Below are positions 30,206 through 42,700 of a stretch of 64,000 nucleotides of DNA, in pieces (position 1 is the first letter of the stretch; each line of letters starts with the position of its first letter). Origin of the DNA: Branchinecta lynchi (taxonomy: Eukaryota; Arthropoda; Branchiopoda; Anostraca; Branchinectidae); the NCBI GenBank assembly GCA_023053575.1, contig JAKZAP010000009.1:12505869-12569868 (forward strand), read 5' to 3'. A program made the position numbers and the translations under genes. Below the pieces are notes generated by a model. The model was not told the origin of the DNA and made no database searches. It was given only the letters and a program-made list of their open reading frames with translations.

Positions 30206-31781
30206 CTCAATTCAATTCATTTATTTGTACCCGCCAAAGCTGGCGAGTAGAAAACAATATAATAAAATTCACACAATCGGTCTACATACTAATAACTAGA
30301 CCATATACTTTCATAAAAACTCTACGTCATTTAAAAAACAATTAGCCTACACTATCCTAAATGAAGTCTACCTTACACTGTAACCAAAATACAACCAACG
30401 CAGCGCATCGGACAAAGTGTGCTTTATGGAATAAATTTTCGAAAAAATGTTTCCCGTTTCTTTTTCAAAATATCAATGGGGTTTTTTAAACCATAATTAT
30501 CCTTAATAAAAGAACTGGATTGGTATTTCGAAAAACGTCATAAAAATTTCCCAAAGTTAAAAAAAAGTAGTTTTAATACGCGATAAATTTGTCAACGTTA
30601 ACAAGGGTAAAAAAGAAGATGCAAGCAAAGCCTGTGGAAGAGCAACAGTGTTAAAAATCTTTGCAAGATTGCGTCGAGATAGGAAATCCCTAAGACAAAT
30701 CACCGCCCCGAAACTAGAAGAAATACGCGACTCCACATCTTTTACTATTAGAGCCCTCGTTAATGACAAAGTCGGGCCAGAAGGGATTCCCATATATCTC
30801 AAAGACTCACATGGTTTTAGGATTGAATTATTTGTACGGACAGATACTGAAAGAGAAATTTGTTCAAGGGGTTTTGGACCAAAAATCATAAACTGGCATT
30901 TTTCAGGTCGAAAAATCAGGCCATATTCATTAAAAGACTTAACTAGATAATTTACATTATTCTGAAGGCCCGATAGAGAACGGCTAATAAGGAGTATGTC
31001 GTCAGCATACGCTATAAGAGAAGCTAGGATACCTTTACCATAAATAAAAGAAGACTGTACACCATCAAGACATGCAGCGATAGTTATATTGAAAATCACT
31101 GGAGAAAGAATCCCACCCTGACGAAGACCCCGGTTTAGAACAACATCAAAATCAGTGAAAGAACCCTTCCCGCTTGCGGAGGCAGGCAGTGCAAACCAGT
31201 TGTTTCTCACTATTCTGGTTTGGGAGGAAAGGAAGTTTGGCGAGAGTACCGTACCGTTTGATTTGGAGGATAATGGGTTTTGGGGCATTATATAAAAAAA
31301 AAAGAAAAAAAAAAGAGGGAATAAATTAAACTACAGCAGGGCAGTTTGTTTTCGTGATAGCCCACCGGGACATTCTCGGAGGGTTAGTTCACATACCCTA
31401 TCTTATTAAGCTGCCTGGTTGTAGTAAGGTGCAGGATAGAATACTATCCTCACTGGTACACCATTCTTCAACAAAGATCTAAGGGCCCAAGCGTGAATGA
31501 TACTATCGTATGCTGAAGCAAGGCTAATACATATATTCTATTACTATAACTACAAGAACTCAAAATACGAGACAGAAGAGTGTGAGCTACATCAATACTC
31601 AACCCTTTCCTGAAACCAATTTGATTCAAACCTTGATTAGAACTACCAAAATATGGGAGGAGTGTTAGCTCAAAAAGTTTACTCATTTGGGGGGGGGGGA
31701 CAAGAAGTAGGTATTGGACGGAAAGATTTACTATCATTTGGGTTACCTCCTTTCTTTAATAGGGGGTAGTTGTTGATTTTA
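30205..31781 (-). pseudogene. LINE reverse transcriptase, frameshifted and truncated
   Basis: The minus strand opens with a Ser-Phe-Arg-Pro-Ile block (a variant of the YRPISL region), then Gln-x-Gly-Phe-Arg-Lys-Gly-Leu-Ser and Ala-Tyr-Asp-Ser-Ile blocks in different frames, and continues in a 243-codon frame (31,288-30,557) with GLRQGGILSPVIFN and catalytic YADDILL. These are conserved domains 2-5 of non-LTR reverse transcriptases. At least two frame changes and an in-frame stop near 31,320 disable it. Endonuclease and the 5' part are absent; a family A element abuts at 31,782. The 3' end near 30,210 shows an AATGAATTGAATTGAG microsatellite after a GCTGGCG/CGCCAGC stem. Clade not assigned. 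Confidence 0.8.
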
Positions 31782-32800
31782 AACAAGAGTTGAAAGCTCA
31801 TATGGCACTTGTAAGAACAGTTAGCATGTTTGTCAGATACGGTTTGCAGTTTTCAAGGCTGGATCTCTCTCCCGATATTCTTTTCATCAGAAAATGGGCT
31901 TGATCCAGTAAATCTGAAATGGTTATACCACTCATTGACAACTGTATCTCCAACGATGATCGGATCGGGGGTGGGACTATATTTTCAAGCCAATCGAACA
32001 GAGTCCCTAACATGCCTGCAAAGTTTCACGGTCATAGCACATCTGGAAGTAACCTAACTCGTGATCATTGGAATTAGGGAAAAAAAACCTCCAACTCCCC
32101 CCACTGTGACACGATCGGTCCTGTTTTGTCAATAATAATAATAATAATATATTTGCAAATTGAATGGCAGGCCGTTAAGCCTCTACAATGTATCTATGGC
32201 TTATACTTGTTCTTCCCTCCAAGTCCCATCCCGATCTCTCGACTCTAAGCGTTTACAGAGATTTCTCCCCCCGCCTCCAGCTCCTCCCGATGTTATCGGA
32301 TCCGTTCCAGACTTGAAATTGATCATCTGAGTCACTTGTTCTTGACACTTGACAAGTTTCATGCACGTCTGATCACCTGTTCCAAAGTTATGCATGTCAA
32401 TAGAATCTCCCCCATGATCATCGGATCGGGAAAAGAACTATTTTCAAGTTGACCTGGAAGAGTACCTAATATGTCTGCCAAGTTTCATGGTCCTAGTACA
32501 TGTGGAAGTACCCTAACTCGTGATCACTGGAAATCCGGGAAAACCCCATCCAACCCCTCTACTCTGACATCCCGATCCCTCGACCCTAAGCATTTCACGA
32601 CATTTCCGGTCCCCCTTCTAATCCCCCCTCTTCGGATTCGGTCCAGATTTGAAACTGAAAATCTGAGACACTTGTTCTTCACAATTGTCAAGTTTTATGC
32701 ATGTCCTATTATCCATTCCAGAGTTATGCATGTTTCTAGTTTACGGATTCCCCTTCCGTCCACCCCCCCCCCCCCCCGCGATAGCAGGATCGGGGAAGTG
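31782..32800 (+). mobile_element. Family A element, 5' end and central repeats
   Basis: Starts AACAAGAGTTGAAAGCTCAT then ATGGCACTTG, closely matching the inverted 5' end at 45,117. Diverged tandem units with GCAAGTTTCATG-type cores and C-runs continue to a poly(C) near 32,763-32,777. The 3' hairpin was not seen before the Penelope-like module at 32,820. It abuts or interrupts the LINE at 31,781. Confidence 0.65.
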
Positions 32801-32859
32801 ATTATTTATTCAAACAATGTTTACAACGGCTACGTCAGCTACGATTCTTCATCAGCGAT

Positions 32860-32893
32860 ATTTCGGCCCTTCTTGGCAAGGGTCCTCGTCAGG
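32860..32893 (-). ncRNA. Hammerhead-like ribozyme core (Penelope-type)
   Basis: On the minus strand CCTGACGAGGACCCTTGCC is followed by AAGAAGGGCCGAAATATCGC. Box 1 (CUGANGA), a helix II closed by GGxCCCUU and AAGGGCC, and box 2 (GAAA) match the hammerhead catalytic core. Stem I and the UH cleavage site could not be drawn convincingly, so activity is unproven. Hammerhead motifs are known from Penelope-like retroelements, and the same block lies in the Penelope-like tail at 42,807. Confidence 0.4.
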
Positions 32894-32908
32894 CTGTCAA
32901 TGTTCTTG

Positions 32909-33021
32909 TTCAACTTCAGGGAAGGAAACAAACCTGTAATAATCAACGAAAAATGAAGGAAACAAACCTGTAATAAACCTGTAATGATTATTACAGGTTT
33001 GTTTCCTTCCCTGAAGTTGAA
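32909..33021. repeat. Perfect 37-bp inverted repeat (hairpin)
   Basis: 32,909-32,945 is the exact complement of 32,985-33,021. The 39-nt loop contains a third partial copy of the AAACAAACCTGTAATAA block. It lies immediately upstream, in the module's orientation, of the hammerhead-like core. Confidence 0.9.
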
Positions 33022-33178
33022 ATTATACCTTACAGATTACGCCAGAGAGGGTGTAATCAATTTTGTTGTGAAATGCTGTAAGGCTTAAATCACTTAATAA
33101 ATTCACTCAAGGTGTAATCAAAACAACAACGCATATCAGCATCCTTCATCGATTTTTTAAACTAGCGTCACCACTTAC

Positions 33179-33259
33179 CTTTTCGTTCTCGAACACTCTT
33201 TGTCCGCTGGATGGTAACGCCAGAAAAAGCGCAACAACAACTCCAACAAAACTCAGCAT
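33179..33259 (-). CDS. Signal-peptide exon of a second DOMON-type gene (exon 1 only)
   Basis: ATG at 33,259 opens 27 codons, MLSFVGVVVALFLALPSSGQ then RVFENEK, and runs in phase 0 into a consensus donor GTAAGT at 33,178. The peptide has a hydrophobic core and a Ser-Ser-Gly-Gln cleavage context. Length, phase and the Leu-Pro-Ser-x-Gly-Gln ending match exon 1 of the DOMON gene at 50,493 (28 codons), so I infer a tandem paralogue transcribed leftward. No second exon was found within the window; an intron over 33 kb or an orphan exon are both possible. A degenerate second copy of the start region (ATG then Leu-Ile-Cys-Val-Val-Val) sits at about 33,120-33,142. Confidence 0.6.
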
Positions 33260-33357
33260 CCTTCAGTGTCTTTTTGCGAACTACTCTTTTCTTCACTTCG
33301 ACTATCTGGAAATGTGCCTAATCTAGCATAACAGTTTGGCTTTCCCAGTTTAAATAC

Positions 33358-33477
33358 TGACGTCAGTCTTTATAGATTGTGGTTTTATTGTATTTGTTAA
33401 TCGAACAAGGGGATAAGCTGCAGCTTCTTTCAATAAATACACATGTGTTTTGTTAAGGTTAAAAACAGATGACGTCA
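33358..33477 (-). promoter_or_regulatory. Candidate promoter of the second DOMON-type gene
   Basis: On the minus strand CTATAAAG at 33,375-33,368 lies about 110 bp upstream of the ATG, in range for a TATA box. Perfect palindromic TGACGTCA (CRE-like) sites occur at 33,358-33,365 and 33,470-33,477. Two full sites in 120 bp is suggestive, not proof. Confidence 0.35.
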
Positions 33478-33479
33478 AA

Positions 33480-34539
33480 CGATTTCTTTAGAATGCGGAT
33501 CTGAGTACAGTAGAGGTAACTTTGAACGTCAACCAACTTTGAAAGTTTGCTGGATAAAACACTAATACCCATACTAATCAACCGATACTGGAAAACACAA
33601 GTCGAAAACGTTTAGGGGCGTTTCTGGCGTTCTGAAGAATTCGCTTTCTAAAAAGCAACGCGAGAACCCGCCGAGCGCTGGAACAAACGGAAAGTCTTTG
33701 TACCTTTACAACTGTTCGCTGGCTTGCTGAGTCTCCAGGTGATTTCGACTATTCTAGGCACAGAGTTTCACTTTCCGCTTCACGTTCCAAATTTAGCGGA
33801 GTGCAGGGACAGTATTAGAAAGCGATGCGAGTTTTAACAACACACGGCGGATAAGCCAGAGAAGCTTTCCAGACCACCGTGTATGGACCGCTCGAAACCG
33901 TTTATACCACATCCTGGAATGAGATTTTATGTTAGACGGTACTCAGTTAGTACGGGATTATTCTCGCCTATGTCACTCTTTTCTGGGAAATCAGGACCCC
34001 TGTTCTGATTTTCTGCTTCTTTTTCCTTAAGAGATCAGCCCTATTCAGGTGAATTTGTTCTTCTTTTTCCTTGACAAATGTCAATGTTTGGAGCAACGTT
34101 AACCTCATCGAAGAACAATGTTCCGACCTTCTAGACCTGGGAATGTGTCCACAGTAAAGCTGCAAATTCCCAGATGAATCCGTCAGCCCCCTTATCTATC
34201 GCCGGGTATTTTGAGGAACGAGCGTTCCAGACACTCGGATGATTCTACCCTAATTATTGTCGAGAAGTCGCTTGGGAGCCCAGGCGAGCAGTGGCGGAGC
34301 CTAGTATTTATCTCCTATTTCTTCAACAGGCAAATAACTTGCCGATCTCTTTGGCTACGTTGTGAACAAGCACGGCTGATAATACTTTTAGGAGATGACA
34401 AACGTACAAAGACGTTAGATAATTTTAGTTTCCTAAAATCATATCAGCTTTTCGCTGTGCGTTGAACCAACGTTTAGCCGAATTCCGAGCGGCAAGGCGC
34501 ACATAAGTGCTTCTGATTGCATCAAAAGTATTATTTTCT
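33480..34539. other. No gene recognised
   Basis: Unique-looking sequence upstream of the exon at 33,259. Short frames at 33,968-34,165 and 34,211-34,465 have no recognisable motif. Confidence 0.45.
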
Positions 34540-35860
34540 GAATAACATCGAGCTAGGACTATGAAACTTGGCAGGCGTAACAGGGACCCAACCAAACTAA
34601 CTAATAGTCAGTTCCCGATCCGACCACCTTGGGGGGAGTCGAGGGAAGGGGAATCCAGAATCTTGAAGTATGCCTAACTTTGGAACGGGTGATCGGATCT
34701 TAAAGAAACATGATATTTGGAAAGACCTCGTGTGCCCTATTTCAGGCTCCGACCGGATCCGATGAATGTGGGGGAGGGGGGAACCGGAAATCTTGTGACA
34801 CGCTTTCAGTGGAGCGATTGGGATGAAACTTGGTGAGAAGAACAAGCAGAAGCCCTAGCTACATCAGTGACAGAACCGGACCGTTCGGGCACTGTGAAGG
34901 GAGTTAGAGGGGGGGGGGGGGGGGTCCGGAGTTACGGTGATCGTAAGTTAACCTACTTCCAGATTTGCTAGGACGAGGAAACTTGGCTTGAACTTTAGAG
35001 ACTTGACAAGATTAGCTTAAAAGTAGTCAGTTCACCGATCCGACCATCGTGGGGGGAGTAGAGGAGGGGAATCGTGGGTCTTGAAGTATGGTGTAACTTT
35101 CGAACCGGCGATCGGATCTTAATGAAACTTGATATTTGGAAAGACCTAGTGTCTCATATGTCCCATTTCAATTCCAACCCGGATCTGATTAACGTGGGGG
35201 GGGGGGGGGCGTAAAGGGGAGAAGCGGAATCTTGTGAGACGCTTAGAGTAGAGCGATCGGGATGAACCTTGGTGGGAAGAACAAGCGCAAGCCCTAGATA
35301 CATCAGTGACAGAACCTGACCGAATTCAGGTCCTGTGGAGGGAGTCGGAGGGGGGGGGGGGAGGGTCTGGAATTCGGATGATCGCGAGTCAAGGTACTTC
35401 CAGATTTGCTGTGACGATGAAAATTGGCTTGAACATTGAACATTGGCAAGATTGACTTAGCAATCGTCATTTCCTGGATCGCACCATCCCTTAAAGTAAT
35501 CATCTTTACCGCAAAGTACACAAAAATTCTTTTTGAGCCCCTGATCATTTTTGCCTCAAGGGTTTTGCATAGAAATTAATTTCTAGCTCCCTTAAAGTTC
35601 GCATCTTAATCGAAAAGTACTGTTTACTAAACTATGGACATTTATGATCTTCAAGGGCCCATGATCACTTTTGCCTCAAGGGTTTTGCCTACAAGTGAAT
35701 CCCTTAAAGTACCAACAATACTTTTGAGCGAAAATGTACATTTTCACGGTCTCGATGAGCCTATAATAATTTTTGCTTTAAGGGTTTTTATTACAGATGA
35801 ATTTCTAGTGCCCTTAAAGTGCACATCAAAGTGAAAACACTAGCCTTAAACTAATGTTAC
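34540..35860 (-). mobile_element. Family A central repeats
   Basis: Tandem units with cores CTAGGACTATGAAACTTGGC, GATGAAACTTGGTGAG and relatives, each followed by a G-run (for example 34,910-34,924 and 35,197-35,209). From about 35,490 they change into a ~125-bp variant (CCCTTAAAGT..TTTTGCCTCAAGGG) also seen inverted at 42,120-42,310 and 51,850-52,040. Neither terminus was found. Confidence 0.6.
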
Positions 35861-35944
35861 GGGAATTTTACAGGGGCACTTATGCAAGATTTGTCACGGT
35901 GAAAGTCCCTTTTATAACATTCCATCTTTACATAACATTTTCCG

Positions 35945-36365
35945 ATTCCGTCCTGGCCGAATGTGTTGGCGCGCGGTCGCTGGTTCGAGTCTCGGTGGTG
36001 CCAAACGTTTGGTTTAGGGCAAGGGTAAGTGGCGATACCCCGTAAGAGAATCTAGGGAAAAGCATTGGAGGCATCGAATGATTTTCTCCCAACCACGCAT
36101 CGCACTCCCGAGGGCGGAGTATCATGAGATCGGCACCTACGCTAAGGGAACCTTATCCGATTTCCATGCGAAAGTTTGCTTTTTTCAACGGATGTGGACT
36201 GCCTAGACGTGTTTACCTTGGTTCCGCATACCCGGAGACCGATTCTTCTGACTATTGCAGTGGTTTGCCAACTGTTCACAAGCCCCTCTGTAGCTCAATG
36301 GTAGAGCAGTGACCTTGTAAGCAGAAGGTCGTGGGTTCAAAAGCCGCCTGAGGAGCCCTTTGTCC
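35945..36365 (+). mobile_element. Possible tRNA-derived SINE with two tRNA-like modules
   Basis: The left part has TGGCCGAATGTGTTGGCGCG (A-box-like, tRNA-Leu style) and GGTTCGAGTCTC (a good B box) about 30 bp apart; the right end is a tRNA-Thr-like sequence at 36,285. In between is about 300 bp of unrecognised body. Two RNA polymerase III-type promoters in 420 bp suggest a composite SINE, but I have no second copy in the window to define its ends. Confidence 0.4.
36285..36357 (+). pseudogene. tRNA-Thr(UGU)-like pseudogene
   Basis: Reads like a threonine tRNA with anticodon-loop sequence CTTGTAA and a good D arm and A box (TAGCTCAATGGTAG). The anticodon stem (GUGAC against GCAGA) and T stem (GUGGG against GCCGC) are mispaired and the acceptor has one mismatch, so it should not fold as a functional tRNA. 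Confidence 0.6.
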
Positions 36366-36534
36366 TTAGTTTACTTATAACAGTCTTGAACTGTCAAGAA
36401 TTTGGCCTACTTCAGACAAGCGACGAGCATTTCGCCTTCAAGCTATGTATTTTATTGACGGACGGTAGGTATAAAAAAGAAAAAATTCATTGTTTTTCTA
36501 TATTTTACGAGAATTAGAAATAATATATATTGAG

Positions 36535-36735
36535 TCACACAAACAGAAACGAAAAAATTCCGAGAACAAAAAGGACTCCACAAGATGATCCTATTCCAGC
36601 TCCAGCTTTTGCCTCTGGTACTGGGCTGATGAGGTTGAGGCGAATCGTCCCCCTGTCACCACCGTGATAGAGGGCATCGCCTTGGGCAGTAATGTCTTCA
36701 AAGTCGTATGCCCAGCGTATTACGAGTTCTTCATC
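36535..36735 (-). CDS. DOMON gene exon 4 (terminal)
   Basis: Acceptor TTTTTAG precedes GATGAAGAACTCG. It encodes 66 residues: the last DOMON strands (Val-Ile-Arg-Trp-Ala-Tyr, Tyr-His-Gly-Gly-Asp-Arg-Gly-Thr) and the hydrophobic C-terminal tail, ending TGA at 36,537-36,535. Confidence 0.85.
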   Translation of the reverse strand, partial: DEELVIRWAYDFEDITAQGDALYHGGDRGTIRLNLISPVPEAKAGAGIGSSCGVLFVLGIFSFLFV

Positions 36736-39700
36736 CTAAAAATATATCATACACAGTCACACAGTACTGATTACCCTTCGGTACATCCCTAAAGACGACT
36801 CGGAAATTACTCATTTCCCGAACTGAGCGTCTGATACGTAATGCGTGTGCTGGTGCAGTTGGTTCACAGATTAATCTTGTAAAAGTGTACACTGCTGTTT
36901 CTCTCCCTCGTGTTCTATACCTGGTTCATTCTGGGACATATATATATATATATATAAATATGATTATATATCTGTATTTGAAAGCGATTAAGCCATATAC
37001 AGAAAAACAAAACAAACAACAATCTCAACTAACAAACAACCTCACATTCTTAACTTATCCTACCGACTTTCTGCTAAACTAATAACTTTTTCTACCATGT
37101 TGCCAAAACACACTATAGACCTAGCATTTGTAGACGTAAGGATACCTAGAAGTAGCTCATCCCCCCCATTCTGAAAAAGAGTGCCCCTTATACTAGAAAG
37201 CTCCTCACACCTCAAGAGAACATGGCCCAGCCCCTCATCACTCGAATTACAAAAAGGACAAAAAGGATTAGTTGCGTTTTTGATCGCCTGTGTAAGTTCC
37301 CCTGTGAGTTCGCCGCTGAAGCTTAAAGTTTAACTGAAAAGCCAACTTGTGTTTGTATCATTTAACTGAATACACTGCATTTTCTGGATTGTGTTAATGG
37401 ATTTTTTTTATTGTTCACTATTTGCTCTAGAATGACGTTCAAAATATCTACACTCGTCCTCACAACGCAAATTTCTACTATATCGCAGAAAAATTGAATC
37501 TCAATACATACGCGGAGTTTTAGTGTACAGTCATCAGCCTACGGAAGGTAGCTCACTGCGTGAACACTTATTTTTCGTAAATCGTTCGTCGAGCATACAA
37601 CAGAGAAACAAGCGCATATACCATACAAATCAGACAAGGAAATTCCACTATTTGAAAATCGATTATTCGTGAATAGCGGAGCAACGAAGTAACGCATTTT
37701 CGCCGGGTTTTCAAGCTTCTTTCAGTGAATAAGTGATGTGTAACTAGATTGTCCTATTAACCTTTTCAGTTAAAGTTTAATTTCTGTTTTTACATTCAGT
37801 ACGCCTGACGCCTTTGCCGTTTCAAGACGCAGGTGAATAAAAACGGAAAATAATCATCCCGGTGAATCATTCATAAAATCGACTAAATAAGTCAGTAAAG
37901 GGTATGTATCTAACTATAGTTACATTTGACAGTGAAAAGGCAATTCTTGTCGTTGATGTATACAAGTTGTAATCCTCCATTTCCAAACAGACTTTCCAGC
38001 ATTTTGAATTTTGTTGGGTTAATTTATTCATGACAGGCGAACTCGGACCGGGAAATGCGTCTGCGTCACAGTTTGCCGTTTCATTCGCATGTGTTCTAGA
38101 ACGGAGAACTGACACGGTGTCCTTTTAGCAAAAAGGACAATTAAACAAACTGCGAACTTGGAAGGTGATCGAAAACGAGAAATAAGAAGAACTGAGATCA
38201 GAAACGGCAATCAAAAACGCAACTATTTAATCAATAAGATAAAAAATTATTAGAAGGGCTTATTTCGGACGCACGTAACAGACAATACTTGGGATGTTAT
38301 CTGTTGTGTTGGAAAACTTTGTACCTGAAATGCTATGAATGAATGAATGAATGAATTTACTGCGTGAAAAAACCCTTGGGGTCATGGCAACAAAACAAGT
38401 AAAAACACAACAAACTACAAAAATCGCTCTCTATGGGACAAACCAACGCGGAGGAATCTAGCCACCTTACGAATATCCCCCATATTTGTACTTCCAATTT
38501 TTTCTAGTAGCCACTCCTCCCTAGTAATTCCCACCCCAAATAATTCGACCCTTAAATCACTCAATCCTTCACATTCACACATAAAGTGGAACACATCCCA
38601 GAACAAGCATTGCCAGGAAGAGCCAAAAAAGTATCTACTGACTTTTTTCTTTGTCGTCATGTCGGAAAATTCAGCAGATACTTTTTGGCGATTTTTCGAC
38701 TCTTCCTGATGGCAACGCTTGTTATGAATAACATTTTCAAACATAACAGACAACATCCGAAGTGTTGTCTGTTACGCATGGTCTGTTGAAACCGCGCATC
38801 CTTCTGTTGTTTGTTAAGAAACTTCTGTCAGTGTGGAGTAGATATAAAGAAAAAAAGAAGAAAACATAAAATTTATGAAATAGACAATAGAAAGAAATAT
38901 TTTAAAGCTTGAAGGATAGTGACTTACGCTTTGCCCAAATTTTTTATTTTGTTTGCCACCTGTTGTTAGTGTTTGAATGATTTAATACTGTTTAGAAACT
39001 TCTGAGTTTGTCGTCTATGGGAGCAGGGAGGAGAGACGAAGTATTTTGTAAAGCGGTAAAAGATGGATTTGTTTTTCTCTGACTTAGTTTAGTAATTTCT
39101 CAAGGGGAAAGGGTCATTGACCAAAGTTGTCAAAATGTCGAAAGCAAATCTAACTTCTGCATTATAGGGGTGGGAAGTGACAGGTAACAGGTGATGTTGT
39201 GCCACTCACCAAGAAAGCGGGTTGGTCTGCAGGGTAGTCATTGGTGTCCATGGCTCGGGAGATACCGACGATTGTCCTTCCTTCAGCCTGGCTGTAGTAG
39301 TTCATGATCCAGTCTTTCTGTGTGTCGAAGGGTCGAGGAGTGAAAGGCTCACCAATGGTCTGGTCCGTCGAACGGTCCTGAAAAAAGCTTTAGGTTACTT
39401 CTGACAGTGGTTATAAATGGTCACAACCCGATGAGAAATTTGTTGCCTGCCTAGTTGTATGGTAGTTGTCCGAAAAGTTGCATGTAATACTATGTATTGT
39501 AATGTAATACTATGTATATGTAATTAAATGGTCACAACCCGATGAAAAATTTGTAGCCTGCCTAGTTGTATGGTAGTTGTACGAAAAAGTTGCATGTAGT
39601 ACTATGTATTAGCAAAGAATACTGTCATTTAATGTGCCTAAGACTGGTCCAATCTTAAGTAGTAGTATCCAGTAGCATCCTGTCTTGCCATAGTAGCTAG

Positions 39701-42700
39701 TATCCAGTCTTGCTAATTGTAGCAGCAGTAGTATGCAGTAACACGGTAGCCTTGCAGTGGAAGCAAGTAGTAGCATCAGTTGGTACTGCATGCTACTTTT
39801 TCGTACAACTTCATACTACTATTTTGAGATAAATTTTTCATCGGGAAGCGAGTCTAAAGGTTGGTGGTCGTAAGAACTTCCTCTTCATTGCTGAAAACAT
39901 AGATTGATAGACAGATTTATTGCAAAAAAAAGGCCATCGCAAAAAGAATGTACACACAGAAGAAAGTGAAAACACTATAAACACCTCACAGAAACGAGAG
40001 ACATTCTATTTTCTCTGTTGAAAATTCTTCAAATGACCGCAGTCCAAACTGCAGTTTTAAGAAGATTTCCAACTTCCAATATATTTGCATCTGGGGTGGG
40101 GGGAGTACCCGGGTTTTTTCGTCAAGGGGTGGGGGCTGGTACCGGATGGGATTTCGAGGTTTGGGGGGGTACGAGGGGGGTTTCGCCTAGACCCCTGAGG
40201 GACATAACTATCCGGAGAAACCTAAGTGGTTTTATCAATCTGAATTTTCTTTCTTTCAATATTTCTACAAACTGTACTCCCGCAGATCATTCAACTCCTT
40301 GCATTGTGCCAATGACTCAAAATTCCATTACCGGATTGTACCTATCTCTAATTGCTTCGCATTGGGCAAAAGTAAGGACCAGAATTTACCCTAAATTCAC
40401 CTAAATATTGTAACCCAATCCCTGAATGTGGCGAACGAACGGACTAACATACCATACCCCCCCCCCCCCCCCCCCCCCCCCGGACTCCGGATTTGTCTAG
40501 ACATATTGAAAGAAAGGAATTGCAGATCGATAAAACCACTTGGACGGTTTCTCCGGATAGGTATGTTACTCAGGTCTAGGCCCGCGAAAAATGTAAGCTA
40601 AAGAAATAGAAAAATATATTTATTTATTCATGAAAAGTATACACAGAGTCGAATGGACTGGGAACCGTAGTCACTCGTTCACATTCAACTCGCTGGTCCA
40701 GGGAAAAGTAAGATTTGTTAATTTCTTATATATTTGCATTCGCGGGGGGGGGGGGGAGGGGCAGTTTTTCTTGCCGGATAGGGGTCGCCGGGGCGTGGGG
40801 GGGGGTGCCTAGACTCGGATCCCTAAGTGAGTGACACAAGCTGCTAAACAGGTAAACTCACCTGAATGTAGGGTGTTGTAAGGTTCTCATAAACTCCGGC
40901 AAAGACCGTATCGGCAAATCCCCCGAACTCTGAGGCTCTGTAGAAAGTGAGACCTATCCATCCATTTGTCTTGACCTCCAGTTCAAAGTCGATGATGTTT
41001 TTGGCCGAGTCAGGGGTCCATCGCATAACGAAATGGCCTCCGTCTAGAACCTGGAAGAATTCATTTGGAGTCTTAGACTTCTAAAGTGAATTCCCAAATT
41101 TCTTTCTGGTTTAATTTCGGAGTCAGTTAGACGTCTGGCAACCGTCTTTAGCGACTAACAAACGAACTCGTATGTTCCAAAACTAAAACCAAATAAGAGG
41201 GATGCGGACCCATGCAACTAAAACCAGAAGAACGATGCGGAGTCGACGAATCATACAACGACCAAAAAATAAAAACAAAACTACGCAACACACTTTGGTT
41301 TTGTTTCTTCGCTAAGGGTTAATGCTGAATTTTTCAAACCATCGAGATTTTCAAAATGGTACGTTCCAATCCAAGAAGAATTTTTGTTTTAGCTGACGAC
41401 ACGATCTTTAATCACATGGTTATCTCTCAGCGTTGGAAAATGTAACATAATATCGGAGGTAGGGACTAAATTGACTTTGCAGCCAGTTGAACATTATCCT
41501 TTTCAGTCTTAGACGTCGTGACTTGTGGAAACTTGGAACATTATCTTATATAACCTAGTTGGTATTATAAAGCTATCTTTAGCTGTTTCGCATCAAAATA
41601 CCGTAGATGCTACTCTACTAATTATTGCGAAACAATATCGTTGTTTTACATTATCATTTGTATCCGTTGCATTAGCACTAGTTGCATTATTTGCACTAGT
41701 TTCTGGTCCCTCATGAACCCCTTCTAGCAACCGATTCCTACTTACATTACAAGTCCATCTTCTCGTGATAGACATAGTACCAAAGTTTGTTCAATTCAAA
41801 TACACCAGAAACAAATATAAGGATTAGGTACACGACCTAGCAACAATTACAGGCTCCTCATCGCCGAAGATGATTAAGGTCTAATAGTGCGAACACACGA
41901 TCAGGATCGGGAGCTCCTGGACTGGAATTCCTGCCCGGATTTGCGGTACCATCATCACTTCCATATGGAAAGGTTGAAATTTTGTCAACTTGATGATGAA
42001 AGTGCAGGAAATCCAGCCGGGAAATCCTGATCGTGTGTTCGCACTTTAACAGTCGATTTTTGCTTACAAGTAATAAACAAGAGCTGTAAGCTCATATGGC
42101 ACTTGCATGAGTTAAGATTTATTGTTTGATCAAAAGTAAGTTTCGACTTTGCGGTTAAGATGCGCACTATAAGGGAGCTAGCACTTCATTTGTAAGCAAA
42201 ATCTCTTGAGGCAAAAATGTGAATGGGCTGATGGGGATCATGAAAATGTATATTTTGCTTAAAAGTATTTTTCTTACTTTGCGGTCAAGATTGGTACTTT
42301 AAGGAATAATCGGATTTTGGAAGTAGCGATTTCTAAGCAAATCTTGTGGAATCTCTAATATTCCAGCGAAGTTTCGTCGTCCTAGCACATCCGGAAGTAC
42401 CTTAACTCGCGATCACCGGAATTCCAGACCCCCCCCCCCTCCAACTTCACCCACAGTGCCCGGAGTCAATCCGGTTATGTAAATGATTTATCCAGAGCCT
42501 CTGTTTGTAGTTCCATGCCGATCTCTCCAGTCTAAGCGGGCCAAGTATCCCCCCCCCCAATAGTTGTCGGATCCGGTCCAGAAATTAAAAAGATCACGAG
42601 AGAAATGTCTTCTGTTCAATTATTAAATTTCACTCGAGTACAATCAATCGTTCCAAAGCTACACATGACTCAATATTCCGGATTCCCCCTCCCTTAACTC

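Noticed and set aside
36285..36357. Functional tRNA-Thr
   Set aside because: Anticodon and T stems do not pair.
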